Assembly (NCBI RefSeq): GCF_014654365.1
Contig: NZ_BNAY01000009.1
Location: forward strand, 1-64,000
Source: Amycolatopsis oliviviridis
Lineage (GTDB): Bacteria; Actinomycetota; Actinomycetes; Mycobacteriales; Pseudonocardiaceae
Direction: 5' to 3'
Length of the DNA stretch: 64,000 bases
Part shown: piece after piece, positions 8,201 through 16,300 of the stretch
Numbering within the stretch: the stretch's first letter is position 1
Layout of the letters: every line of letters starts with the position of its first letter
The notes under the pieces: model-generated
Told to the model about the DNA's origin: nothing
The model's database searches: none
Seen by the model: only the letters and a program-made list of their open reading frames with translations
Made by a program: the position numbers and the translations under genes

Positions 8201-10344
8201 GGCGGACGTGTGTCGAGCGCGACGCTGCCTCTCCCAGCCGCGGCATGGGCGGCGCCTCCGGAGCCTCCCGAGCCGGACGGGTGAGGATTAGGCGGAGGAC
8301 AGTCGGGGCTCCCGCCTCCCTCGCTGGGCGGACCTTCGTCGTGCGGTCCTTTCCCCGCTTCCTCGTGGGCTTTGCGATATTCATCGGGAAAGTGCGTCCT
8401 GACGAATTCTTCGAGCTTCAGTCGCCCCGGAGCCCGGGCGGCCGCGTCGCCGGGTTTCCCGTGGCCGGCGGCGCCGAAGGACGCCGCGTGCTGAGACCAG
8501 GCCTTGACCGCGCGGTCCGAATAGACCACGCCGCCGCTCTCTCGGAGCGCCTCCTCGTAGAGCTTTCGCTCCATCCGGGCAACCGCGGCGTCGTCTCGCA
8601 GCCGCTGGAGTTCCTCGGGGGACGGCTTGGCCGGGGTCCCGCGACCCGGTCCTCCCGGCTCGGATCGTTTCGCCGGGGAATCCCCGGCGCTCGTGTGCAT
8701 CGGCGGGGTGACCGCGGGCGCCTCCCGGCCGGGCGCGCTCGACGGCGTGTCGGCACTCCGCGGGTGCGCGGCCTCGGCGCCATGGCCCGACGGCCGGCCG
8801 CTGCCACTGTGCTGACCTTCGGGCCTGGTGGCGGGCGCGTGGTCCGCGGCGGTCGACGGCGGGCGGCCGGGAGTCTCCTCACGCGGGTGCGGCGGCCGCG
8901 TCTCCGGGGAACCGGACGACGGTTCGTGACGGGCCGAGGGCGGTTCGGCGGAGGAGGTGCGCGGCTCGTGTCCGAGCTTCTCGGGAACGTCCCCTTTGGA
9001 CATCGGGGGCTGCTCGGCGTGCGAGGCTCGCGGGGTTTCGGCGGGAACCCGTTCGCCGTGCCCGCCGGGTGGCGTCGAGTGCTGTTCCCGTACCGGCGTA
9101 CCGGACGGCGGATCACCGTCGTGCGGCGCCCTCGGCTCGGGCCGAGCCTCGGGATGCGGCGCCTGCGGCGAGGACGGCTTGGCGGGGCCCGGCCCGTGCG
9201 GTTCGGCGCCGGGTCCGCGCGGACCCGTGGCGGGAGTCTCCACCGGACGGTCGTGGATCAAGCGCGCGACTTCGGGCGTGACGGAGGGATGCAGAACGAA
9301 CTCGTCGCCCTTCGCGATCCTCCTGGCCTTGAGGGTGTCGTCGAGCTTCCCGACGGCCTTGAACAGCCCGTTGGTCAGGGTGGCCTTCTGGATGCCTTCC
9401 CCGAACTTGACGACCCGCGGCACCCCGAGGCCCTTTCCGGCCAGCTTGACCGCCGCGCCCAGACCCCGGGTCGGGCCGATCAGCCCGGCGACCATGCCGG
9501 TGGTGTAGCCGATGGCGTGCAGGGGAGCGTTGTCCCAATTCTCGTAGTCGACGAAGGCCTTGCCCGCCTTCGCCAGGTAATCACCCAGTACGCCGTCGAA
9601 CACCTGCTTGTCGACCACCGGGCCGAGCCCGTTCGGCAGCGAGTAGACCGCCAGGGCGGCGAGGAGCTTGTCCATATGGCCCCACGCCACCTGGGCGTTG
9701 AACACCGACCAGCTGCCGTCCTCGCCGCGGCCGAACAAGCCGGCCAGCGCCTTTCCCTGGTCCTTGATCGAATCCCACAGTCCACTGAGGAGGTTGTTGC
9801 TGGGTTCCTCCTCCTTCGGGAGGGTTTCCGGGTCTTTGAGCCATCCGGCGTGCTGTTCCAGCATCTTGACGACTTCGGTGGCCACGTTCATGGCGAAATG
9901 CGCTTGGTTGAGCCTCGCCAGCCGCGGGATGTTGAAGCCCATCGCGGTGTACTGCCAGCTCAGGTCCTCGACGTAGTCCTTGATCGACGTCTTGGCACTC
10001 TTGAGGATCGCCGAGTAGAAGTGGTATTCCGCCGCCATGCCGCCCAGCGCGCCGGCGATCTGCCGGAACCCTTCCGGGCCGTTCTTCTGGGTGATGAGGC
10101 GCTGCATGAAGCCGCCTGCCGAATCCGGCCAGGTACCGCCTCCGCCGGACGGGTGGATCTGGCTCGCCGTGTAGTCGACGAGGAGCAGGGAATCGTTGAA
10201 CGTGTCCTTGGCCTTGGTCCATCGGGCGGACAGCTGTTCGGCGAGGGTCTCACTGTCCGGCGGCCAGCCGGCGGACTCGGGCAGCAGCCTGCGGACCGCG
10301 TCCCACAGGTCGCAGTCGGGTTGCTGGACGTCGCCGTCGGCCAT
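2212..10344 (-). CDS. Giant polymorphic toxin: WXG100-like N-terminus, tandem papain-fold (Tox-PL) C-terminal domains
   Basis: A 2710-residue protein. Residues about 1-300 are helical and WXG100-like, as in CpnT-type proteins exported by type VII secretion. A Pro-rich linker follows (about 360-960) with 8- and 9-residue repeats, then a helical middle with four hydrophobic segments near residues 1250, 1370, 1505 and 1635. A segment near 2145-2260 has His2153 and Cys2185 in a clan-CD-like arrangement. The C-terminus carries two homologous domains of the Tox-PL/glutamine-deamidase papain type, each with a full Cys-His-Asp set: C2340/H2422/D2437 (TTNCTRAVV, KHVAVV, FLDPLDG) and C2585/H2668/D2683 (TNCTRSVV, SHVALV, FLDPLTG). 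Related toxins deamidate or cleave host proteins; the target here is unknown. It is the third gene of a leftward operon, 16 bp after an EspC-like gene. The ATG has only a weak ribosome site. Confidence 0.85.
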   Translation of the reverse strand: MADGDVQQPDCDLWDAVRRLLPESAGWPPDSETLAEQLSARWTKAKDTFNDSLLLVDYTASQIHPSGGGGTWPDSAGGFMQRLITQKNGPEGFRQIAGALGGMAAEYHFYSAILKSAKTSIKDYVEDLSWQYTAMGFNIPRLARLNQAHFAMNVATEVVKMLEQHAGWLKDPETLPKEEEPSNNLLSGLWDSIKDQGKALAGLFGRGEDGSWSVFNAQVAWGHMDKLLAALAVYSLPNGLGPVVDKQVFDGVLGDYLAKAGKAFVDYENWDNAPLHAIGYTTGMVAGLIGPTRGLGAAVKLAGKGLGVPRVVKFGEGIQKATLTNGLFKAVGKLDDTLKARRIAKGDEFVLHPSVTPEVARLIHDRPVETPATGPRGPGAEPHGPGPAKPSSPQAPHPEARPEPRAPHDGDPPSGTPVREQHSTPPGGHGERVPAETPRASHAEQPPMSKGDVPEKLGHEPRTSSAEPPSARHEPSSGSPETRPPHPREETPGRPPSTAADHAPATRPEGQHSGSGRPSGHGAEAAHPRSADTPSSAPGREAPAVTPPMHTSAGDSPAKRSEPGGPGRGTPAKPSPEELQRLRDDAAVARMERKLYEEALRESGGVVYSDRAVKAWSQHAASFGAAGHGKPGDAAARAPGRLKLEEFVRTHFPDEYRKAHEEAGKGPHDEGPPSEGGGSPDCPPPNPHPSGSGGSGGAAHAAAGRGSVALDTRPPVIEKAPQPESAPAAAKARVETPAPEPQTAQPIPNKPIILHPDGTPEPLRPMTVTPVREAEAVPDQVTGPGKPGEPGSPSRMNPGWAEPPRVGWPDTPRVGWAEPPRVGGTEPPPVGWPRPPAVGWPDRPVPGSLAPAAPEHPADPDLPGFPKTPVPSPEVPPVPVTPEIPELPREPEIPELPREPEVPVTIEGTVFPELPKGPEIPELPQDPEIPEPLKDPEVPADPFQAAQGKPAPEFRPWERWSDPGRRVPWPEPEGVQEYVESVIARNAARELLANLRAGAAQQDPSGPVTLGGPPRPDPDVPATQPESSGRPDTPASSPLPPPGIPFAVWRGLSRAERSALADIHSRGLNAAGTLAGTIAQVRNGKKPPPVRKIPKLLGKMAEAQRAELEARLTGYTEGTTPAPPARYLDRTGGLGGPATLTPADHESLDRVAALDREISRSWANPWRRRRLRDELSGLLDELGLNPNQPDFAHRAVALANHPVAPAVWRRLGPLDDQYGLPTTRQNLATQLSGTIIPGTIPSAVFIAMGSVHAGIAYGLATILAAVTAGLLTRRHEIGDDAALAAVRKDLDAQRQYEQVFLPTDRERLLAERLGQPEGHGPDLGAVESPKGTDAAGTQKLRHFYLRYGAPPATAVAVGMSPLLELGASGQWGLVIGGGVAAIAAPLLQWRRALAKVRTELKAGERNARLLMADAAPAEDKADRARARALSDRPVPDPDAPGPGAPPREPDLPMRATATEGVEGLVQIGRRTLRPSSPQPLDPNAVFKVSLYEAVFAYGIAKGLLVLPAIPLVSRVDKVEMINKVARTAVDKRAQFDAQQAKDLELQAAQLAAVGAARTAAADAVARRPGLLRRLFGRPGEPPAAPAPVPAQRTGPMPSPIPRERPGSVSKSDYKNVQRALAVVGGFGSAAAALALGMDLAYAVAALTAAATGGWVGRDKWRHRQVELTARNKKADADAVKAFAEYEHDAAALADFLTERMTQPFLSIAAEAERAGRSDVLGLLSNVWAVLTRNVEAGAAPAPRATPFDELGPMRIEGDRWHDRAVRDRALAELDEIRRSALAEQAELAARSGDWSTLAKRLGLLATVLDLASRAVTHLGHLGQHGAGPVQTAIAGLNDAVHDYQEAGPRYLEPPAEIRAARESLSKVDDAAALYLDRSAPSWRRPRASDVRAALGAVDEAVRGFRRESVPGDRATGDEAAVHKAIDRYEELRAPNRQEPPPAVTRAAVTELRNAIARHRDETAAGWRRPDPATDEVREALTGLKHAITRHHQINATRRTGPRAESITVALNEIERIIDRYRRESAPKWREPAGQDAKLGQILGALHWALHRYWQVSAPRGRAFTAYDKTMKAAEKDLKKALFAVKKLEVAGMTGNPAEAPPRDPGQTPGSGHEVRYAPAGMSVGPAAETHQAHLRTMIATRPDPSQPYVVTVHDDGALPSPEELADATRHSEYYTPGRPVRLQSCRSATWARRFAVALGAPVVAPVADLHVLGRRTELPDGTVLPFGQGVVEGYGVGDGWAEFPPNGKRPVMLHSTTGSRPITLDELNRANPVALGNPDGFSKLFRTSPLNELSALHAGTARLRPAEVKAYLEKFHPQLGKVNPGFHGEDAVAAGYTTNCTRAVVYHERRRRGEDVTAPPLRPEDAALGTLGYVADRLGGEWEHGHGTDYDSVISAMLDRPVGSMAVLAVDSKTRTGTENKHVAVVSRDRHGIVFLDPLDGSLMELPPRPTRIALLPYTDADAAPGNLRLPETTGIRRTDEKIVTVSPEGNATFRSLSEVASDHGYNGHPAYDRYPPAPGSGPVDGSPLFRATPLHSLPAMDADTVDGRWKDAVAFVLEHFPQLRETNPGYYADWAAQLGFHTNCTRSVVHYVRRLLGEDVTAPPVPVELKDEIARLGYVSEHLGGTWTEIDDVRYDSVISAMLARPAGALAAVNFYYEKDNGTEDSHVALVARHPDGVVFLDPLTGWLTLLPERPLRIHLLPFPGKRGV
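7521..7700 (-). repeat. 27-bp coding repeats (EIPELPREP-type)
   Basis: In-frame, imperfect 9-residue units (EIPELPREP, EIPELPREP, EIPELPQDP, EIPEPLKDP and variants) in the proline-rich linker of the giant toxin. They likely form an extended stalk between the secretion domain and the toxin domains. The repeats could change copy number by slippage. Confidence 0.8.
7807..7950 (-). repeat. 24-bp coding repeats (GWAEPPRV-type), about six copies
   Basis: Six in-frame 8-residue units (GWAEPPRV, GWPDTPRV, GWAEPPRV, GGTEPPPV, GWPRPPAV, GWPDRPVP) in the linker of the giant toxin, upstream in the protein of the EIPELP repeats. Trp-Pro-rich extended repeats are unusual; a wall- or membrane-contact role is only a guess. 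Confidence 0.8.
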
Positions 10345-10360
10345 ACTCGCCGGACCCCGT

Positions 10361-10705
10361 TCAGGAGAGCTGGATGAGGATGTAGTTGGCGGCCTCGGCG
10401 TCGTGGGCCTCGTAGGCCTTCACCATGTGCTTGCCCGCCGCCGCGATGTCGCGGTAGAAGCGGGGAACCACCGGTGCCGCTTCCCGGATTGAGGTGTCCG
10501 CTTCAGATGTCCGGGAGTTGAACACCGCGCCGAGCAGGCCGTGGCCGAACGTGCCCGGCCGGGGCAGCGTGGCCTCGATGCCGGTCCACGCGGTCGAGAG
10601 ATGGACGCCCTCCGCGTCGATCACGGTCAGCTTCCGGTCGGTGTCACCGGTGTACATGTCGACGACGTCGTCGCCGTCCATGCTCACCCCGTCGTCCACG
10701 CTCAT
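10361..10705 (-). CDS. EspC-like type VII secretion target protein
   Basis: A small (114 aa) acidic-start, helical protein. Its size, its place between a YbaB-like gene and a WXG100-like toxin, and the helix-rich C-terminal half (FYRDIAAAGKHMVKAYEAHD) fit the EspC/DUF2580 class of ESX substrates that pair with larger helical partners. The ATG overlaps the upstream stop (ATGA at 10702-10705), so translation is coupled. It may act as co-secreted partner or chaperone of the giant toxin encoded 16 bp downstream. I see no WXG motif. Confidence 0.6.
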   Translation of the reverse strand: MSVDDGVSMDGDDVVDMYTGDTDRKLTVIDAEGVHLSTAWTGIEATLPRPGTFGHGLLGAVFNSRTSEADTSIREAAPVVPRFYRDIAAAGKHMVKAYEAHDAEAANYILIQLS

Positions 10706-11073
10706 CGCTCGCCTCCCGCGATCCGCCGGTCCAGTTCGTGCAGTACGGGGCCGAGGCGGAGATCGGCCGTCGCAGCGGTGGTGCCGGCGGGGAACAAGTC
10801 CGAGATGAGGGCGAAACCCTCGTCCTGGGCGAGTTCGGCCGCGCGGTGGACGGTCTTCGTGATGGCCCGTGCGAGCCCCGTCGAATCGGGGGTGCGGAAG
10901 ATCCGCGGGTCGAGCCGCAGTTCCACCAATTCGCCGTGCCCGCCGACGGTCGCGCTGATCAGCTCGTCGTCGGATTCCGCCGTCGCCCGGATCCCGGCCA
11001 TCCGCCGCTGCTGTTCGCGGAGGGCCTGTTCCGTCTTCGCGTATCCGGCTCGCCTGTCGGCGGGACTGTCCAC
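10702..11073 (-). CDS. YbaB/EbfC-family protein
   Basis: A 123-residue protein. The N-terminal helix (residues about 8-35, rich in K, E, R and Q) followed by a strand segment (GHGELVELRLDPRIF) and a C-terminal helix is the YbaB/EbfC nucleoid-associated layout. Such genes often open ESX-linked operons in actinomycetes. I chose the GTG start at 11073 because GAGGAGG lies just upstream. A longer in-frame reading from 11376 overlaps mycP and looks non-coding. It is the first gene of the leftward toxin operon and is divergent from mycP with 119 bp between them. Confidence 0.7.
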   Translation of the reverse strand: MDSPADRRAGYAKTEQALREQQRRMAGIRATAESDDELISATVGGHGELVELRLDPRIFRTPDSTGLARAITKTVHRAAELAQDEGFALISDLFPAGTTAATADLRLGPVLHELDRRIAGGER

Positions 11074-11192
11074 TGTGCCTCCTCGATCCGGGTCCGGTCC
11101 GAGTGTTCCCGGAGCGGGGGAGCCGCGAGGCGGCGTGACAGGTTGCGGCCACGGCGGCGAGATCCGGCGCGCGCTGCCCGACGATTGCCGAA

Positions 11193-12473
11193 ATGAGAAG
11201 ACTTCCGGCACTCGCGGCGGCAGGCGTGCTGGCCGCGGTACACCTGCTCGGCGCGGCTGTCCCGGCGTCGGCGGCTCCTCCGGCAGGGGCCTGCCAAGAT
11301 CCCGAACCGGCGAGCGAACGGGTCCAGGCACGCCCGTGGCCTCAGCAAACCCTGGACCCGCAACGGGTCTGGCCACGCAGCCGGGGCGCGGGAGTGCTGG
11401 TCGCGGTGGTCGACTCGGGCGTCGACGCCGACCACCCCCAGCTGCGCAGACCGGGCAAAGTGCGCCCGGGCCGCGACTTCTACCTCGCGGGAGCGCTGCC
11501 GGGCAACTTCGACTGCGTGTCCCACGGCACCGGCGTGGCGGGCATCATCGCCGCCGATCCGTTGCCCGGTATCGGTTTCCACGGCCTGGCGCCCGACGCG
11601 GAGATCCTCCCGGTGCGGATCACCGACCGGGACATCAGCGACCGCGGCGAGTCGCTGCGGATCAACCCGGACGCGGTGGCCGCCGGCATCCGGTACGCGG
11701 CCGACCAGGGCGCCCGGGTGATCAACCTTTCACTGGCCGGGTTCGCCGATTTCCCCGTCATCCGGGCGGCGGTGGCCCACGCGGTGGCCAGGGACGCGGT
11801 CGTGGTGGCCGCGGTCGGAAACTCCCAGCAGAACACGTCCGCCGGGCTGCCGTCCTATCCGGCCTCCTACGACGGCGTGCTCGGCGTCGGCGCGGTGGAC
11901 CGGGCGGGAGCGCGGATGAACACCTCCCAGGTCGGCCCGTACGTCGGCATCGTCGCGCCCGGGGCCGAGGTGCTCGCCACCACCAGGGAGGACGGGCACG
12001 CGCAGGTCGACGGGACCAGTTTCGCCGCGCCGTTCGTCGCCGCGACCGCGGCCCTCGTGCGCTCGGCGTGGCCGCGTTTGTCCGCCGCGCAAGTGATCCA
12101 GCGGCTGAAGGCCACGGCCGATCCGGCGCGAGGCGGACTCGGCAGCGCCGCCTACGGTGCCGGGCTGGTCGATCCCTACCGCGCGGTGACCGACGGTCTC
12201 GACCCGGAGAAACCCGCGGCGATGCCCGTCTTCGTGCCGCCCGCTCCGGATCTGGCGGGGCTCGAAAAGGCCGCGCGGACCGAGGAAACGGGGACGACGG
12301 CGAAGTGGCTGACCGCCGCCGCGATCGGCGCGCTGGTGCTGGCCGGGCTCGCGGCGGCGATCCTTGCTCGCGGGAACAGGCGCCGCTGGCGGCCGGGACG
12401 GGTGGCCTCGATGCCCGCCGAACCGCGTCCGGAAGAACCGCCGGAGCAGGTTTTCCTGATCCCCAAACGCTAG
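11193..12473 (+). CDS. mycP: Mycosin, type VII secretion-associated subtilisin-like protease
   Basis: A 426-residue S8 protease. It has a signal peptide (residues 1-27), a catalytic domain with D74 (VVDSGVD), H111 (SHGTGVAG), oxyanion Asn210 (AVGN) and S276 (GTSFAAP), and a C-terminal transmembrane helix (about 372-392) with a basic cytoplasmic tail. This is the complete mycosin architecture: an outward-facing, membrane-anchored protease needed for stability and function of ESX machines. It lies in the ESX locus, divergent from the YbaB-toxin operon and convergent with the ESAT-6-like pair. Confidence 0.93.
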   Translation: MRRLPALAAAGVLAAVHLLGAAVPASAAPPAGACQDPEPASERVQARPWPQQTLDPQRVWPRSRGAGVLVAVVDSGVDADHPQLRRPGKVRPGRDFYLAGALPGNFDCVSHGTGVAGIIAADPLPGIGFHGLAPDAEILPVRITDRDISDRGESLRINPDAVAAGIRYAADQGARVINLSLAGFADFPVIRAAVAHAVARDAVVVAAVGNSQQNTSAGLPSYPASYDGVLGVGAVDRAGARMNTSQVGPYVGIVAPGAEVLATTREDGHAQVDGTSFAAPFVAATAALVRSAWPRLSAAQVIQRLKATADPARGGLGSAAYGAGLVDPYRAVTDGLDPEKPAAMPVFVPPAPDLAGLEKAARTEETGTTAKWLTAAAIGALVLAGLAAAILARGNRRRWRPGRVASMPAEPRPEEPPEQVFLIPKR

Positions 12474-12556
12474 CCGGACATGCCGCCGGACCACCCCGAC
12501 CGACCGCTCGCCTGCCTCCGGCGCTTCCCCTCGCTCATTGCCCACGGACATAAGGA

Positions 12557-12590
12557 AAGGTCCCGGCGGGCCGAGGCTCGCCGGGACCTT
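12557..12590. terminator. Bidirectional hairpin terminator between mycP and the ESAT-6-like pair
   Basis: A perfect 12-bp stem (12557-12568 with 12579-12590, aaggtcccggcg / cgccgggacctt) with a 10-base loop in the convergent gap. AT-richer flanks on both sides suit termination from either direction. Confidence 0.75.
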
Positions 12591-12613
12591 CCGGTCTTCG
12601 TCTTTCGCTGCGC

Positions 12614-12919
12614 TTAGCCGCCCATGCGGGCGATCGCCGAGTCGCGTGCGTTCACCAGCGAGTGGACACCGTTGGTCACGCTTCCGTGCATCTGGTCGTG
12701 CGTGTCCCACTGCTCGTTGGCGAGCCGCTGGTTGCGGCTGCCCGCCGCCAGGACGGCGTCACCGTAGGGGCTTCGCGCGGCTTCGTAGGTGAACTCCTGC
12801 GTGCCGCGCTGCAGGTGATCGGTGTTGTCCCGCCCCGCCGCACCGGTCGTCTTCGTCCCGGTCGCGGCGTCGAGGGTTTCGCTCACGTGACAGGTGACCC
12901 TGTCGGTGTTGAAGGCCAT
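12614..12919 (-). CDS. ESAT-6-like (WXG100-size) protein without a clear WXG motif
   Basis: A 101-residue, predicted helix-turn-helix protein, 4 bp after the similar 12924-13229 gene. Paired genes of about 100 codons beside mycP and eccC are the usual form of Esx heterodimers. The canonical Trp-X-Gly turn is absent; the centre reads ARSPYGDAV. It is probably the second member of a secreted pair. Assignment rests on size, helicity and context more than on sequence. Confidence 0.6.
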   Translation of the reverse strand: MAFNTDRVTCHVSETLDAATGTKTTGAAGRDNTDHLQRGTQEFTYEAARSPYGDAVLAAGSRNQRLANEQWDTHDQMHGSVTNGVHSLVNARDSAIARMGG

Positions 12920-12923
12920 TCGC

Positions 12924-13229
12924 CTACCTCCCGTAGCTGGTGAATCCGGCCGACGCGTCCGCGTCGGCGCCGCTGTGCGCCTGCAGGCCGTAGTGGACGT
13001 TGTCGGCGGTCTCGGTGTATCCGGTGCTCATCTTGGTGACGTTCGTGTCGAGAAGGCCGTAGGCGTCGTTGGCCGCGATGTTCATCCGTCCGCTGTTCAT
13101 CGAGATCATCGCCTGGCTGATGCCGTTCAACCGCTGCTGGCCGTCGTTGATCTGGCCGGCGACGTCGTTGATGGACGACACGTGATGCTGGCCCGCGACC
13201 AGATCGAGATCGACTCCTGGATTCGTCAA
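12924..13229 (-). CDS. ESAT-6-like (WXG100-size) protein, first of a pair
   Basis: A 101-residue helical protein, first of a leftward two-gene unit divergent from eccC. The TTG start at 13229 is supported by an AAAGGAG ribosome site seven bases upstream. The central turn region is MNSGRMNIA, so Trp of WXG is missing. It likely dimerises with the product of the next gene for export through the ESX channel; this is inference from context. Confidence 0.6.
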   Translation of the reverse strand: MTNPGVDLDLVAGQHHVSSINDVAGQINDGQQRLNGISQAMISMNSGRMNIAANDAYGLLDTNVTKMSTGYTETADNVHYGLQAHSGADADASAGFTSYGR

Positions 13230-13290
13230 GGGTGTTCTCCTTTCTTCCGCCGGATCGGCGATCGCTGTCCGTCTCCCTCGAAATTAGGCC

Positions 13291-13318
13291 GCCGGGCGCC
13301 CGTTCCCGGGCGCCCGGC
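13291..13318. promoter_or_regulatory. 12-bp GC hairpin in the esx/eccC divergent region
   Basis: Perfect arms (13291-13302 and 13307-13318) around a TTCC loop, 53 bp before the eccC ATG. There is no T-tract, so it may be a leader hairpin or a protein site rather than a terminator. Confidence 0.5.
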
Positions 13319-13371
13319 ATCTTCCTGCCATCGCCGCCGTCACGGCCTTCAGGGCGCGGACGATTCGGGGT

Positions 13372-16300
13372 ATGTCGACAGTCGTCGTGAAGAGGCCTGC
13401 CCGCCGGCCTGCTCCGGACATGCCCGCCGGGGAGCTGCTTCTGCAGCCGCCGCCGGAGATCCCGCCGCCGCCCGCGAGGCAGTGGACGCAGATCTTCATG
13501 GTGCTGCCGATGGTGGCCATGATGGCGGCGATGCTGCTGATGTACTCCGGCTCCATCGGCGGCTCTATGCGGTTCGTCGTCTACGGCCTGATGGGCGTCG
13601 GCATGCTCGGCATGGTCGCGATGGGTTTCCTGCAGGGCGGCGGTCCGAGCAAACGGGAAATGGGGCACGCCAGGCGGAAGTACCTCCGTCATCTGTCCCA
13701 GCACCGGTTGCGGCTGCGCCGCTCGGCCCGCAAACAGCGCGCCGCGATGGAGTACCTGCACCCGGATCCCGCCTCGCTGTGGTCGCTCGCCGCCAGCTAC
13801 CGGCTTTGGGAGCGGCGCAAGGAAGACCCCGATTTCGCCGTCGCCCGCATCGCCCGGGGACGGCAGCGGCCCGCGCTCACCGTCGTCGCCCCGGACACGA
13901 AACCGCTCGAAGAGCTCGAACCGCTGTCCGCCCTGGCGTTGCGCCGGTTCGTCACCACCCATGCCACGATCGGCCTGCTCCCGATCGCCGTCGCGGTCAA
14001 CGGGTTCAGCCGGATCCACGTGCGCGGCGACCGCGACCGCGTCCTGGGACTCCTGCGCGCGATGCTGGCCCAGCTGGCCGTCATGCAGTCCCCGGAAGAT
14101 CTCCGCGTCGCGGTGTGCGTCGGTGAGGATCGGCGCGAGGACTGGGAATGGGTCAAGTGGCTGCCCCACGCCCTGCATCCGGAGCGCACCGACGCGCTCG
14201 GCCCGTTGCGCCTGGTCGCCGCGACCGTCCCGGCGCTGGAATCGTTGCTGGAAGAGGAATTGACCCGGCGGCCGAGGTTCGATCCGGAGGCCGGGACCCG
14301 GCTCCCCGGCCCGCATCTGGTGGTGGTGCTGGACGGCGGCGCGGTCGCGGGCTCGGACCATTTGATGACCGGTGGCGGTGTCGAAGGCGTGACCGTGGTG
14401 GATCTCAGCACCCTGCCGCCGAGGGCTTTCGACCGGACCACCGTGCTTCTCGACGTCGACGCGGACGGCGACCTGATCAGCGAAACCGCCGACGGGACCG
14501 TCGAGCTCGGTGAGGCGGACCTGCTCGGCCCGGTGGCCGCCGAAGGTCTCGCCAGGCAACTCGCCCCGCTGCGGCTGACCGCCGGCCTGCGCGACGCGCC
14601 GATGAGCAGCGAACTCGGCCTCGCGGAACTACTGGAGCTGGGCGATCCCTTCGAATTCGACCCCGACGACACCTGGGTGCCCAGGCCCAACCGGGACCGG
14701 CTCCGGATCAAGCTGGGCATCAAGGAGGACGGCACGCCCATCGAGATCGACCTGAAGGAGTCCGCTCAGGACGGGATGGGCCCGCACGGCCTGCTGATCG
14801 GGGCGACCGGTTCGGGGAAGTCGGAGTTGCTGCGCACACTCGTACTGGCACTGGCGATCAGCCATCCGCCGAGCTCGCTGAACTTCGCGCTGGTCGACTT
14901 CAAGGGCGGCGCCACCTTCGCCCGGCTCGACGACCTTCCGCACACCAGCGCCGTGATCACCAACCTCGCCGACGAACTGCACCTGGTCGACCGGATGACC
15001 GACGCGATCAACGGCGAGCTGATCCGCCGCCAGGAACTGCTTCGCGCGGCGGGGAACTTCTCTTCCCTGCGTGACTACGAGAAAGCGAGGGCGGCGGGCG
15101 CGCCCCTGCCCGAGGTCCCCACGTTGCTGGTGATCTGCGACGAGTTCTCCGAACTGCTCTCCGCCAAGCCCGACTTCATCGACATGTTCGTCCAGATCGG
15201 ACGGGTGGGCCGGTCGCTCGGCGTGCATCTGCTGCTCGCTTCGCAACGGCTGGACGAAGGACGGCTGCGCGGCCTCGAAGCGCACCTGTCCTACCGGATC
15301 GGGTTGCGCACGTTTTCCGATATGGACAGTCGCGCGGTGCTCGGGGTGACGGACGCGTTCAAACTGCCGAGGGCGCCGGGCCACGGGTTCCTCAAGGTCG
15401 GCACCGAGCCGATGGACCGGTTCCGCTCCGCCTACGTGTCCGGTGTGTACCAGCGCGCCACCGGATCCGGCGCGCCTTCGGTCTCCGGGGAGGCTTTCGC
15501 GCTGCACGAGTACACCACCGCCTACCTCGCCCCCGACCTCGACGAGGACCCGGAGGACAAGCCCGCGCCGGAGGATGATCCGGAGCTGGCCACCGGCGAG
15601 ACCCTGCTGGACATCCTGGTCGACCGGCTGGAGGGGCGGGGAACCCCGGCCCATCAGGTGTGGCTGCCGCCGCTGGGCGAGTCGCCGACCCTCGACCAGG
15701 TGCTGCCCCCGCTGGTCGTCCACCCGCGGCGCGGGGTGACCGCCGACGCGCCCGCGATGGCGGGCGCGCTCCGGCCGGTGCTCGGCGTCGTCGACCGTCC
15801 TTACGAGCAGCGGCGGGATCCGCTGACGCTGGATCTGTCCGGCGGCGCCGGGCACGTGCTGGTGCTCGGCGGGCCCCGCTCCGGCAAGAGCACCGCGCTG
15901 CGCACGATCATCACCGGCCTGGCGCTCACGCACACGCCGCGGGAGACCACGTTCTACTGTCTCGATTTCGGTGGCGGCGGTCTCGCTTCGATCGCCGGGC
16001 TGCCTCATGTCAGCGGCGTTTCCGGCCGTCTCGACACGGGCGCCGTCCGCCGCACCGTCGCCGAGGTGGCGACCATCCTCGCGCAACGGGAGCGGCATTT
16101 CGCCGAGCACCGGATCGACGGGATGGCCACCTATCGCAAACTCCGCGCGGAGGGCCGGTTCCCCGAAGACCCGCACGGTGACGTGTTCCTCGTCATCGAC
16201 GGCTGGCTGACGCTGCGCGGTGACTTCATGGATCTCGAAGAAACGGTCAACGACATCGCCGGCCGCGGTCTCGCCTTCGGGGTCCACGTCGTCGCCGGCG

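Noticed and set aside
3052..10377. Very long plus-strand open frames (1123 and 1285 codons) opposite the giant toxin
   Set aside because: Composition is Arg/Gly/His-rich shadow sequence of a high-GC gene; the minus-strand frame has clear domains and catalytic motifs.
10706..11152. N-terminal extension of the EspC-like gene upstream to 11152
   Set aside because: It overlaps the YbaB-like gene in another frame; the ATGA overlap at 10702-10705 defines the start.
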